Shown here one piece after another: positions 1 to 8,461 of a stretch of 25,552 bases of DNA; the first letter of the stretch is position 1; each line of letters starts with the position of its first letter. Made by a program: the position numbers and the translations under genes. The stretch comes from FW021-bin31 sp964478125. Lineage in GTDB: Bacteria > Bacteroidota > Bacteroidia > Chitinophagales > Chitinophagaceae. The notes beneath the pieces were generated by a model. The model saw only the letters and a program-made list of their open reading frames with translations. It ran no database searches and was not told the DNA's origin. The stretch covers positions 1 through 25,552 of the forward strand of contig CAYZGR010000043.1 in assembly GCA_964478125.1 (NCBI GenBank), written 5' to 3'.

Positions 1-7
1 GGTTTGG

Positions 8-68
8 TATTAGAACAAATCATGCAAATTTTGGTAAGTTTCGTGTATTTAGGAGGGGAAAGCCCTCC
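8..68. repeat. Left copy of a diverged direct repeat with a hairpin
   Basis: Positions 7-42 match 670-705 at 29 of 36 positions when aligned by eye. The core TGCAAATT, one differing base, then TGGTAAGTTT is shared. Both copies end in AGGAGGGGAAA. Here that end forms a perfect 6-bp stem, GGAGGG (52-57) with CCCTCC (63-68) and a 5-nt loop. A second GGAGGG at 82-87 could pair with the same CCCTCC instead. The right copy lies upstream of the minus-strand gene at 606-121, so this copy may be the leader of another minus-strand gene just outside the window. The alignment is direct observation; the leader role is inference. Confidence 0.6.
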
Positions 69-120
69 ATGAGATCATAAAGGAGGGTATTGTATAATCA
101 ACCAATAATCCATACCTATT

Positions 121-606
121 TCAAACCGTCTCATGCAGTTTCTGCAGGATCGTAAAATGGCTATTCCCATCTGATTTTACGCTTAGCCAGTTCTCCCTGT
201 CCCCCTGTTGATTTTTTAGGATAAAATAGTAATTATGATCGTCTTTTGTAATCCACTCTTTCATACATTGAACCGTAAAGCCCGGGTATTCTTTTACCAG
301 ATTGGTTTGAATTTCAAAGGGAATATTTTCAGGATGGCTATAGATCAGTGTCGAAAGTAGCTCTTCCTTGTTATTATAAATAGCGGTTATTCTCCTGTTG
401 CCGGAATTGAACCTGGCAATGTAATGCGCTCTATCCCTGGTCCAGTGGATCGCCCTGATCACCTGAGGAAAATCTTGATGAAGGACTTTTACAAGACTCC
501 GATCGGGAATTTTCTTTTTCTTGTAGGAAGAAGCGAAAGCATTTTGCGGATAGATGGCAGTCGTACATGCCATCACCAATGCAGATACGATGATTAACTT
601 TTTCAT
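121..606 (-). CDS. Small secreted protein, PepSY-like in outline, function unknown
   Basis: This 161-residue protein has a clear Sec signal peptide: MKK, a hydrophobic stretch (LIIVSALVMACTTAIYP), and a likely cleavage after AFA-S near residue 25. The mature part is basic and alternates short helices and strands (VLHQDFPQVIRAIHW, then HYIARFNSG, then RITAIYNNKEELLSTLIY). This pattern resembles the small periplasmic PepSY-like/beta-lactamase-inhibitor-like proteins common in Bacteroidota. I see no catalytic motif. It lies 156 bases downstream of the hybrid sensor gene on the same strand, with a repeat element between them, so it may have its own promoter. A direct repeat on both sides suggests it belongs to a tandem family. 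The family assignment rests on fold-like pattern only. Confidence 0.7.
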   Translation of the reverse strand: MKKLIIVSALVMACTTAIYPQNAFASSYKKKKIPDRSLVKVLHQDFPQVIRAIHWTRDRAHYIARFNSGNRRITAIYNNKEELLSTLIYSHPENIPFEIQTNLVKEYPGFTVQCMKEWITKDDHNYYFILKNQQGDRENWLSVKSDGNSHFTILQKLHETV

Positions 607-669
607 GACCTTTAAGATTTTAAAAATGAGAAGTACTTTTAATTGTAAAGGTATTGGGACGAGAAGGGG

Positions 670-750
670 CGTGTTAGGAATAATCTTGCAAATTATGGTA
701 AGTTTAGAGCCTTATGAAGCTTCTAAAAGGGCAGGAGGGGAAAAGTCCTG
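670..750. repeat. Right copy of the direct repeat, upstream of the secreted-protein gene
   Basis: The first part (670-705) matches the left copy at 7-42. After a non-matching stretch of about 26 bases it again contains AGGAGGGGAAAA, inside a 5-bp hairpin: CAGGA (732-736) with TCCTG (746-750) and a 9-nt loop. It occupies most of the gap between the sensor gene (ending at 763) and the start of the secreted-protein gene (606). On the minus strand it lies about 64-144 bases before that start. The hairpin followed by CCCTTTT on the minus strand could also weakly terminate sensor-gene transcription. Confidence 0.6.
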
Positions 751-762
751 AAAAAATAGAGT

Positions 763-3627
763 TTAAACAGGAAAGTTCTTCCGATCCGTCGGCAGGCATC
801 CAAATTGCTTTTTAAATACCTTTGTAAAATATCCCGGATCTTCAAATCCCACTTCCCAGGAGATTTCCGATATCGTTCCAGAATTGCGCTTCAGAAGCTC
901 TAAAGCCCTTTGCATGCGTACAGACCGGATGAACTGCTGCGTGGATTGATTGATAAGCGCTTTCAGTTTCCGGTACAATTGCGATGGACTCATGCTCATT
1001 GCCCCAGCTAATTGGTCAACTGAAAATTGGGAATCACCTATATGCGCCTCCATCACGGATAACAACTTCTGCATAAATTGTTGGTCAACAGAGGTTATCG
1101 TGATCTCACTGGGTTTTACCATTAGCTTCTTACTGAACTTTGTCCGCATTTTATTTCTGATCTGTATCAGATTTTTCACCCGCACCTTCAGCTCCTGAGA
1201 ATTGAACGGCTTGATCAGGTAAGCATCAGCGCCGGTTTCCAGACCGGCCATTTTATCGCTGTCTTCCGCTCTTGCAGTGAGTAAAATAACCGGGATATGG
1301 CTGGTTAGCTTATGGGTCTTTAACTGCTCGCACAATTTAAAGCCGTCCATCTCGGGCATCATCACATCGCTGATCACCAAATCCGGCATCTGTGCCAACG
1401 CCAGTTCCAATCCCTCTTTTCCATTTACCGCTTCTATTATACCATAGACGTCTTTCAATTTTTCACGAATATATTTCCTTACATCCTGATGATCCTCCAC
1501 AATGAGAATATAGCATTTATCTTTTACCTTCTCCTGATCGATGTCATCATTGTTTTCCGCAGGAAGGATTTCAGGAACAGCATTATTGACCGGTTCAACA
1601 GCTGTAAGCCGCTTTTCAGAAACGATCTTTTTATTAAAGGGAAGGCAGCAATAGAAAGTTGCCCCCTCTCCCGGCGAACTTTTGACCGAGATCTCCCCCT
1701 GGAGCAGGTCAACCAGTTCTTTCAACAAAGCCAGGCCTACCCCGCTGCTTTCAAATTCCCCCTTCTCATAGTGATCTCCCTCATAAAAACGTTCGAAAAT
1801 GAAATCCAGTTTATCAGCAGGGATACCCTTCCCCGTGTCTTTCACTGATAATTCCAGGAAGTTAGCTCTATTCCCGGACCTTTTTATACCCGCCGTTATG
1901 GCGCCGCCATCAGGCGTGAATTTAAAAGCATTGGACAATAAATTATTCCATATTTTCTCCATCATATCTTCATCAAAATAAAATCGAAGATCCTCATGCT
2001 GTAAGGCGGTTTTTAAAGCCGGATCTACCTCCATTTCCAGATGAATATTTTTCCTTTTGGCAAGCGAAGTAAAGGAATGCACAATTTGGGCTGTAAACGG
2101 AATGATGTCCTCCCGGGAGGTATTAACCGGATAACTCCCCGCGTCCAGACGCGACAAATCAAGTAACTGATTAATAAGCTGCAATAATCGTTTTGAATTG
2201 CGATACATTTCGGGCACAAAGGGAGTAAGATCACCAGCATCACCCTTCCGCATCACATCTTCCAGAGGCCCCATAAGCAGCGTAAGCGGTGTACGAAACT
2301 CATGAGAGATATTGGCAAAGAAACGGGATTTGAGGTGATCAAGCGTGGTCTGTCTTTCCAACATTTTCCGTATATCAGAAAAGCGCAAGAACAATACCCG
2401 GTTAAACAGTCCGATCATCCATAAATATGTAATGATCAGAATAAAAAAGGCCACCTTGTTAAAAGAGACCGCATAACCGGAAACCGCTGGTTCTCCCAGC
2501 CGCGGGTAATACAATCCGTAGATAAGCGCTATCAGGTAAGCAACTATTTTAAGTATTAGAATAGGTGTAAATGCAATGATCATTAACCGTACGGCCTTGT
2601 CATGTTTCCGAAGATATAAAAAAAGCGTGGCCAGCACGAACACCGCCGAAACAAGCATAAAAAGATTATAGGTAAAATGCGAAAGAGCCGACAAATTGAT
2701 ATGGAAGATTGAAGAAGCAAAATGACTTAACAACAGAAAGAATACTTGTAGAAAGCTGAATATTACCAGTATTTTATCCCATACGGGAAACCATTTGAAA
2801 GTTTTTAAGAATTGGCGTAAGGAATGTATCAGTCCAAATCCGATAACACTGTTGCTTATAATATACAAGTACAGTACAAAATGAGGGTGTTCTCGAAGGA
2901 AAACATCATGTAAGGTGGGAACCGATTCTAAAGCACCCATTAAAAGAAACAAGCTAAAATAAAGAAATTCTTTTTCACGAACGACCAGGAAGAAATAAAA
3001 GCTGATAAGAATGGATAAGACAAACAGACCCAATATAAAGGCGGCCTGTATGGAAGTCATAAACATGGAATCGTCCGCAATATAATCCCGTGTAACCAGC
3101 CTTTTGGCAGAAGTGAAATAAACGGTCATAGAATCCGGCTGGGTCATGATATAATCCCAATACACCCTCTTATATATTGTAAGCGTAGCTCCTGCCGGAA
3201 TGGTAAGCGTTAAGGCCGGTATTTTCTTCAATCCATCCCGTCGGCTCCAGTGAACCATTTTACCGGTAGTGTAATGGCGCCACTTCTCGTCATTCATTCG
3301 CGTGTACAAATCAACCCTGGCCGCATTCACTGGCAGGGCAATTTCCGTCTCTTTTGACATACTATTGATCAAACGAAACCGGATCCAATACGTGTGAATC
3401 TTATAATCAACAATCCTGCCCGTATCTTCAAAATAACCGGTTCTTAAAACCTCTCGTAGATTTTGCTTGCCGGCTGAGTCTGCCATAAACTGCCAATAAG
3501 CACGGGGTAAAAAAGTAGAAGCAGCAGTATCTGAGGTTATGCGGAAAGCCTGCGGCAAGGGAGGCTGAGCCATACTACTTCTACCGGAAAGAATAAAGAC
3601 GCTTATAATCAGTAGAAACGTTTTCAT
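763..3627 (-). CDS. Hybrid two-component sensor kinase/regulator with 7TM sensor, receiver and AraC-type HTH
   Basis: A 954-residue single-chain two-component system. A signal peptide (residues 1-20, ending SMAQ) is followed by an extracytoplasmic beta-rich sensory part of 7TMR-DISM type to about residue 175, and seven membrane helices at about 190-415. The HisKA domain carries SHEFRTP with phospho-acceptor His442. The ATPase domain has the N box (NNLLSNAFKF), DTGKGIP and GVGLALLKEL. The receiver has a VEDHQD acidic pocket, phospho-acceptor Asp754 in ISDVMMPEMDG, and the conserved Lys in LIKPF. An AraC/XylS helix-turn-helix occupies about 855-950. All key catalytic residues are present. The start is bounded: the codon just before ATG is an in-frame TAG. 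DISM-type sensors usually read small-molecule or carbohydrate signals; the ligand here is unknown. It follows the GH18-like gene by 42 bases, so co-transcription is likely. Confidence 0.95.
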   Translation of the reverse strand: MKTFLLIISVFILSGRSSMAQPPLPQAFRITSDTAASTFLPRAYWQFMADSAGKQNLREVLRTGYFEDTGRIVDYKIHTYWIRFRLINSMSKETEIALPVNAARVDLYTRMNDEKWRHYTTGKMVHWSRRDGLKKIPALTLTIPAGATLTIYKRVYWDYIMTQPDSMTVYFTSAKRLVTRDYIADDSMFMTSIQAAFILGLFVLSILISFYFFLVVREKEFLYFSLFLLMGALESVPTLHDVFLREHPHFVLYLYIISNSVIGFGLIHSLRQFLKTFKWFPVWDKILVIFSFLQVFFLLLSHFASSIFHINLSALSHFTYNLFMLVSAVFVLATLFLYLRKHDKAVRLMIIAFTPILILKIVAYLIALIYGLYYPRLGEPAVSGYAVSFNKVAFFILIITYLWMIGLFNRVLFLRFSDIRKMLERQTTLDHLKSRFFANISHEFRTPLTLLMGPLEDVMRKGDAGDLTPFVPEMYRNSKRLLQLINQLLDLSRLDAGSYPVNTSREDIIPFTAQIVHSFTSLAKRKNIHLEMEVDPALKTALQHEDLRFYFDEDMMEKIWNNLLSNAFKFTPDGGAITAGIKRSGNRANFLELSVKDTGKGIPADKLDFIFERFYEGDHYEKGEFESSGVGLALLKELVDLLQGEISVKSSPGEGATFYCCLPFNKKIVSEKRLTAVEPVNNAVPEILPAENNDDIDQEKVKDKCYILIVEDHQDVRKYIREKLKDVYGIIEAVNGKEGLELALAQMPDLVISDVMMPEMDGFKLCEQLKTHKLTSHIPVILLTARAEDSDKMAGLETGADAYLIKPFNSQELKVRVKNLIQIRNKMRTKFSKKLMVKPSEITITSVDQQFMQKLLSVMEAHIGDSQFSVDQLAGAMSMSPSQLYRKLKALINQSTQQFIRSVRMQRALELLKRNSGTISEISWEVGFEDPGYFTKVFKKQFGCLPTDRKNFPV

Positions 3628-3669
3628 CTACTTAATATTCATATTTATTTTTGCATACATGATCCACTA

Positions 3670-6069
3670 TTATGGAATATTGTCCTTCTTAATCAGAGGG
3701 AAAATTAAATATCGCATAATAATGATCCCCAAAACAAGCCCGGATATAATAATCAGGAGCAACGTTTGAATAGGCATACCATAACAAGCTTTACCCGCAT
3801 CGCTCACGTTTGTACCAAAACCGGAGACCGCATCGCTCAGGAATAAACTTATAAAAGTAAAGATTAGAAAAAGGGTCGCCAGTGCCAGAAGTATGATGCC
3901 TGTTCCCTTCCTGTATTTCCATTCTTTGCCCAACCTCCGCAGCTTTTTGAGATAAATGACAATCAGGACAATCAGACAGATAAATAGAAGTATACTGACC
4001 AAGAATGTGAACCAATTGATTATCCTGTGTACCCTGAAGAATTTAACCCTGGACTCCATCCTGGTCGTCATAGGAATGGCATCATATTCCAAAAGGACCG
4101 ACAAAAGTGTCTGATCTAAGATATCGGGATCATTTTTGAGAAGAATCGTCGAATCCTTCTTAAGGCTTTGATTCAGAACCGGGGAAGTAAACCCCGTAGC
4201 AAATTCCGTTTCACACGGATGTTCAAATAAAAAACCAATTTCTTTAAGCAACGAGTCCCGGGAAGAAGCATATTTCTTAAAAAATTCCCAGGTAGTCATT
4301 AAGGGCTCCTCCCGTATGCTATCCATATAATGCCTTTCAGACCTTTTCAGCCTTTTAAAATAATCTATCGAAAGTGTATCCGATTCAATCCTTAAAAACT
4401 TGTTACCAATACCAGCCCACAGCTTGCTATATCCGATCCCCTCTCTCAATGGAATTACAGCAATACCCCCCAATCCGTTTTGAAGGATAAAATCATAAAT
4501 ATCATCCAGCGTTTTATGATCATTATACCATATCCGACCATTTATCCGCTGCCGGTTATCTTTTAAATTAATGAATGCAGATTCCGAATTGCGATCATAC
4601 AAGGTAGGATTTAAATACTGGTTTGTGATCTCATCCTGTGAAAGAAACTGAATAAATTGGCCGGTACTTTCACCCGGATTAATCCTCCACTGCCCACCGT
4701 AATAAGGTAATCCGATAATAAGTTTAGACGGAGAGATATTTGAATTAAGGTATCGGGAAACCGTAGGCGCTATCCCATTTTCTCCCTCTAATGCAGCGAT
4801 AGGTCCGGCTTTGTCTCCAAAGTAGAAATCACTAAAGTTTATTAAAAAACGTACGTTAGAATGGTTAAGCGCATTAATATCGTATAACGAGCTTTTACTC
4901 CCGCGTGGAATGGTGATTAATAACCGGCATTCTCCACATTTGGTCCTCAAGGTATCGGAAAGTCTACGAATAAAATTGTTAAAGGATATTTGTTGAGAAC
5001 TGTTTATGTATTGTTTAAAGTATATATTTATTCCATTGAATTTTTCCCTTTCAATAAGATCCGAAAAATTACTTATAAAATAATCTTGCTGGTCATTCCT
5101 ATCCTGCAAAAAAAGCTGTATATCAGACGACTGATCTCCCTCTATGGTCAATACTACATTGCAACCGGCCTTCTGAGCCTTTTTTAATACTTCTTCAGCC
5201 CCGACGCCTCCTAAATTATTAAAACGCCCAGTTGCTCCCTCTAATTTGTAACCCTCATAAATCAGTGTCTTAATGATGCCGAAGTTATAATCAAGATAAT
5301 TTCCACCCATATCTGAAGGGTAAAAAGCCAAAACATCTGCTTTTCTTTCAAGGATCAATCTCCAATATTGAGAATTATCTACCGGTCTTTTAAGGGTATC
5401 TCCGGTTACCCTTGGCCTGCCATAAAAATAACGAATATTCCTGAGTATGGAGAGCTGGGATGTCTCCCTATTATTCTCATGAATCTTTTTTTGAATTATG
5501 GGTAGAATCTTGTTTAGTAGCGCGTAAAAAATACTGTCATCTTTAACCGTATCAGCCTTGAAGTGGGCAGCATATTTTTTTAGCAAGCTGTCTGTTTTTT
5601 CTTTAGACTTCGAAATGATGTTAATCATGGAACGCAATGAATCAAACTTCTGATTCACCGTATCGGTTAATATATTGTTAAGCAATTGGATATTCCGGGT
5701 ATTTTCCAGAATAGAATCTTTCAAGAAAGTATTATCAATAACATGTAATATTCTTTCTCGCTCTGCCGCTCTCAAATTTTTTCGAAATTTCAGAAAATTA
5801 CCAATTTTCTGTAGGAGGCCCGACCTGGGAGGAAGGGTATCGTTTGATAGGTGGAACTGCTGCAGGCCGGCTCCCACGACAAAGAAAGCTTTTTCTACCT
5901 CCTTTCCCTCTCCTTTTAAGGATATAATAAAAAAGGCCGCCAAGAAGACAGATAATATAAAAAGAATAGATCTTCTTCTCATAACAATAAAGCTTTGTAG
6001 GGATTTCCAAGATATATTTTCCTTTTCTAACCTTCTAATATTAAAAAACTTCCTTATTACATATGACAT
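3670..6069 (-). CDS. Membrane-anchored GH18-like (chitinase-fold) protein, catalytically degenerate
   Basis: A 799-residue protein with one N-terminal membrane helix (about residues 32-50) and three near the C-terminus (about 684-705, 720-742, 765-790). After a coiled-coil-prone linker (about 85-190), residues about 235-570 follow the GH18 barrel: VLAFYP (strand 1), VVLTIEGD (strand 3), LIIGLPYYGGQW, RIWYNDHKTL and LGGIAVIPL (last strand). Active GH18 enzymes carry DGxDxDxE on strand 4; here the same place reads FNGINIYFK (344-352), so every acid is lost. I therefore expect a binding or structural role rather than hydrolysis. Its first 13 bases overlap the end of the HTH gene, implying translational coupling. 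Met30 (ATG at 5982), just before the membrane helix, is a possible alternative start. The fold assignment is firm by motif order; the role is unknown. Confidence 0.85.
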   Translation of the reverse strand: MSYVIRKFFNIRRLEKENISWKSLQSFIVMRRRSILFILSVFLAAFFIISLKGEGKEVEKAFFVVGAGLQQFHLSNDTLPPRSGLLQKIGNFLKFRKNLRAAERERILHVIDNTFLKDSILENTRNIQLLNNILTDTVNQKFDSLRSMINIISKSKEKTDSLLKKYAAHFKADTVKDDSIFYALLNKILPIIQKKIHENNRETSQLSILRNIRYFYGRPRVTGDTLKRPVDNSQYWRLILERKADVLAFYPSDMGGNYLDYNFGIIKTLIYEGYKLEGATGRFNNLGGVGAEEVLKKAQKAGCNVVLTIEGDQSSDIQLFLQDRNDQQDYFISNFSDLIEREKFNGINIYFKQYINSSQQISFNNFIRRLSDTLRTKCGECRLLITIPRGSKSSLYDINALNHSNVRFLINFSDFYFGDKAGPIAALEGENGIAPTVSRYLNSNISPSKLIIGLPYYGGQWRINPGESTGQFIQFLSQDEITNQYLNPTLYDRNSESAFINLKDNRQRINGRIWYNDHKTLDDIYDFILQNGLGGIAVIPLREGIGYSKLWAGIGNKFLRIESDTLSIDYFKRLKRSERHYMDSIREEPLMTTWEFFKKYASSRDSLLKEIGFLFEHPCETEFATGFTSPVLNQSLKKDSTILLKNDPDILDQTLLSVLLEYDAIPMTTRMESRVKFFRVHRIINWFTFLVSILLFICLIVLIVIYLKKLRRLGKEWKYRKGTGIILLALATLFLIFTFISLFLSDAVSGFGTNVSDAGKACYGMPIQTLLLIIISGLVLGIIIMRYLIFPLIKKDNIP

Positions 6070-6305
6070 CGCTCTTTTTCGAGAAATGCCAAAAGTCTTT
6101 CTTCATTAAATTCAATAATAAAATCCCGGGAAACGTCTAAAATATCAGCAATCTTGATCAAATATTCTATTGAAATATTTCCACCCTTCCTTTCCAGCTT
6201 GCTATACGCAGGAATTGAAACCCCCAAACGATTAGCCATATATTTTTGGGGGTATCCTCTAATTAATCTGATTTTTTGAATGTGAGAGCCAATTTGTAGG
6301 TCCAT
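6057..6305 (-). CDS. Small XRE-family (Cro/CI-type) HTH transcription regulator
   Basis: This 82-residue protein is almost entirely one helix-turn-helix domain of the XRE family. IGSHIQKIRLIRGYPQKYMA is helix 1 and the start of helix 2, NRLGVSIPAYSKLERKGG holds the turn and recognition helix, and ISIEYLIKIADILDVSRDFI matches the usual fourth and fifth helices. No sensor or dimerisation domain follows. It is the first gene of the minus-strand group and overlaps the start of the GH18-like gene, so the two are probably made together, and self-regulation is plausible. No strong ribosome binding site precedes the ATG. The IS630 remnant starts divergently about 150 bases away and now separates this regulator from the injection-system operon. 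Any control of that operon by it is speculation. Confidence 0.85.
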   Translation of the reverse strand: MDLQIGSHIQKIRLIRGYPQKYMANRLGVSIPAYSKLERKGGNISIEYLIKIADILDVSRDFIIEFNEERLLAFLEKERCHM

Positions 6306-6454
6306 AATACATAGGTTTTAAAGAGATTAAATACATGTGTAAAAATAAATAATCATTTTAGATTTAGCAATACCAAAACAATAAGGTTTGTATAAAGTTA
6401 ATTATATTATGGCGTAATAGGTTTATATATTTGTACCCACCAAAAGAAATTGAA

Positions 6455-7585
6455 ATGGTACGTTATACAGTCAAACTCACAAAATCAGAGGTAGAAGAAT
6501 TAACCGGTATTATTAGTAGAGGTTCTCATACTGCTAAAGCATTCCGAGCAGCCTTCATTCTTTTAAATTGTGATAAAGGTAAATATTCAAGAAAAGTAAC
6601 CAATACACAGATCAGTCAGGTACTAAGGGTGAGCATGCGCACCATTGACAGAGTAAAGAAGCGGTTCTGTGAAGAAGGCCTAGAAGCGGTTTTAAAACGG
6701 CATCCCACTACAAGGATTTATGATCGAAAAATAGATGAAGATATTGAGTCAAAATTGGAGGCTCTTTGTTGTAGCGATCCGCCAGAAGGGGTTGAAAAAT
6801 GGTCATTGCGACTGTTGGCAAATAAGATGGTAGAACTAAATTATGTTGAAGGCATTTCTCATGTAACAGTAAGAAGCATTCTAAAAAAAATAAACTTGTG
6901 TCCTGAGAGACGAAAGGATAGATAGTACTTGAGAAACAAAGTAGTGTCATGGTCTCACGAGTAAAACAGATGCCGCATATTCATAAAAGTCTATATCATA
7001 ATAAAGACCATACTCATTTATATATGGACACATTTTACCAACGGCTAATAGAAGATAATCGAATATCATTAGTACCGAAACCCGACCAGGAAACGAAAGT
7101 GAACCTTGAATAGAATACATATGGGTGATTGCATTACGTTCTCCATAGCTCATAAACTACCAAAAATAAACGGTTTATGGAAATAACCAAGTACAAGAAA
7201 GAGGCCGACCGGATCAGATTTATAAAAAGCATTTCAGGTCAATAGACCAAGACCAAAAAATTATTTAAACACGCATCATATTGAGAAACAGGATCTATAC
7301 CCTTTTACAAAGCATTTGCACCATATGAAACCAAAAGTGATGGGACAAGGGTTAAAATTTATATTTACACTAAAACAGGTCAGGGAGCCCGATAGGCCAG
7401 AAATTAATTTACATGCTTTAATGGAAAATGTTTAAAGGAGCATATCCGAAATGGAGACAATAAAAAGGAGATAAAAGCATGATAAAGATAAAGAATTACT
7501 ACAGATTACAAAATAAATTGGCGGTTCAACGAATAAAGATATCAAAATAAGATTAAAGAAAATATACCCGTCAATATATATTTAA
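6455..7585 (+). pseudogene. Decayed IS630-family transposase
   Basis: The first 157 codons from ATG 6455 stay open to a TAG at 6923 and encode the IS630 N-terminal HTH region (TNTQISQVLRVSMRTIDRVK, then a second HTH with HVTVRSILKKINLCPERRK). The DDE half is broken but readable across frames: LYHNKDHTHLYMDTFYQRLI (about 6991-7050), ITKYKKEADRIRFIKSISGQ (about 7180-7240), FYKAFAPYE then VKIYIYTKTGQGA (about 7303-7389), PEINLHALMENV (7397-7432), and finally INWRF with, after a frame change, KDIKIRLKKIYPS before TAA 7583-7585. These line up with the IS630 blocks MDExxKQLI, SxYExFxPEEA, IxFHYTPKHGSWLN, AEIEL and VNWQFTxxxARxKLKKLYP. The TPKHGSWLN block and middle DDE aspartate are eroded. At least four stops and several frame changes rule out activity. 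Confidence 0.85.
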
Positions 7586-7888
7586 CAGAGGAGTAGGATA
7601 ATTTTTTATTTTCATATTCACTGTGGCTGCATATCGACTACGAAATATCGTTAAGATACTCATTATTAGATAATTACATTTATATATATGTTAAATATAT
7701 TTCCAATTAGTTTATATTTTTTCTATTTGATTAAATAAATATCAAAATCATAAAAAAATGAAACGCCTTTATTTTGGATCTCCGTATATGAGGCAATAAT
7801 TTTACCCTTGACATTCTCACCCATTTGAAAGACCTGGGAAAATATTATTGACAAAAAGTCCGGACAATAACCTTTTTAACCTTTTTTA
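7586..7888. other. AT-rich intergenic region ahead of the injection-system operon
   Basis: About 300 bases without a convincing gene. The left part probably still belongs to the insertion sequence, but I could not identify its terminal inverted repeat. An imperfect inverted repeat lies at 7642-7654 and 7691-7703 (11 of 13 positions pair; arms GAAATATCGTTAA and TTAAATATATTTC) and could be an operator or chance in AT-rich DNA. The promoter of the operon should lie here. The only near matches to the Bacteroidota -7 element TAnnTTTG (for example TCTATTTG near 7716 and TTATTTTG near 7770) have a mismatch, and a TTGACA lies at 7808-7813 without a matching partner, so I do not assign a promoter. Confidence 0.4.
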
Positions 7889-8461
7889 ATGATATTTGAA
7901 ACCTTTTCATGCATAACCGAAGATATCAACGAGCATCTCCGAAGTAAATTGAGGACCAGCGAAGAAAAGGTCATTGTTTCGGGCATTGTTAACCAGGACG
8001 GCAGCCTTGCCGTTCAGGGAGAGAATAAGTTACTGGCTACCCTTGTCAATGTGGAAGATGATTATACCGGTAAAAATCTAAGAGGAGACGGTGCAATCAA
8101 AACAGCAGCTCATACTTCTCCGAGTGTAAACTTAAATCTATATATATTGTTTTCTGCCTATTTCAGCAGTAATAATTACGGGGAATCTTTAAGATTCCTC
8201 TCTTTTCTCATCGCCTATTTTCAAACTAAAAATGTTTTTAATAAATCGAATACGCCTAACCTGGATGAAAAGATAGAGAAATTAATTTTTAAGATTGAGA
8301 ATCTGGGTATAGACAGATTGAGTCATATCTGGTCTATGTTAGGCGCCAAATACATGCCTTCTATTATGTATAAGGTAAAAATGCTAACTTTTGGAGATGC
8401 CATCATCAGGGAATATAGACCAAACGTTGGAAGTATGTCTTATAATCATATGGTGCAATGA
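7889..8461 (+). CDS. eCIS tail terminator/cap protein, Pvc16_N (DUF4255) family
   Basis: A 190-residue protein of the Afp16/Pvc16 type. The family caps the end of the inner tube and sheath far from the baseplate and stops tube growth. Visible hallmarks are the N-terminus MIFETFSCITEDINEHLRSK, the strand with the turn LLATLVNVEDDYTGK, and the segment SVNLNLYILFSAYFSSNNYG followed by an amphipathic helical part (LRFLSFLIAYFQ). The C-terminal part (LSHIWSMLGAKYMPSIMYKV) is also typical of this family. It is the first gene of the operon, whereas afp16 is the last structural gene in the Serratia Afp cluster. It overlaps the next gene by four bases (ATGA), so the two are translationally coupled. 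Confidence 0.9.
   Translation: MIFETFSCITEDINEHLRSKLRTSEEKVIVSGIVNQDGSLAVQGENKLLATLVNVEDDYTGKNLRGDGAIKTAAHTSPSVNLNLYILFSAYFSSNNYGESLRFLSFLIAYFQTKNVFNKSNTPNLDEKIEKLIFKIENLGIDRLSHIWSMLGAKYMPSIMYKVKMLTFGDAIIREYRPNVGSMSYNHMVQ

Noticed and set aside
5675..6109. A 144-codon plus-strand open frame
   Set aside because: It is antisense to the GH18-like gene and the HTH gene, both of which have recognisable domains.
6947..7153. A 68-codon minus-strand open frame
   Set aside because: It lies antisense to the broken catalytic half of the IS630 transposase and resembles no known protein; decay of the sense frame explains the region.
6389..7682. Possible terminal inverted repeats of the IS630 element (ATAAAGTTAATTAT-like near 6391 and its loose inverse near 7670)
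   Set aside because: The match needs gaps and both flanks are AT-rich, so it is not distinguishable from chance.
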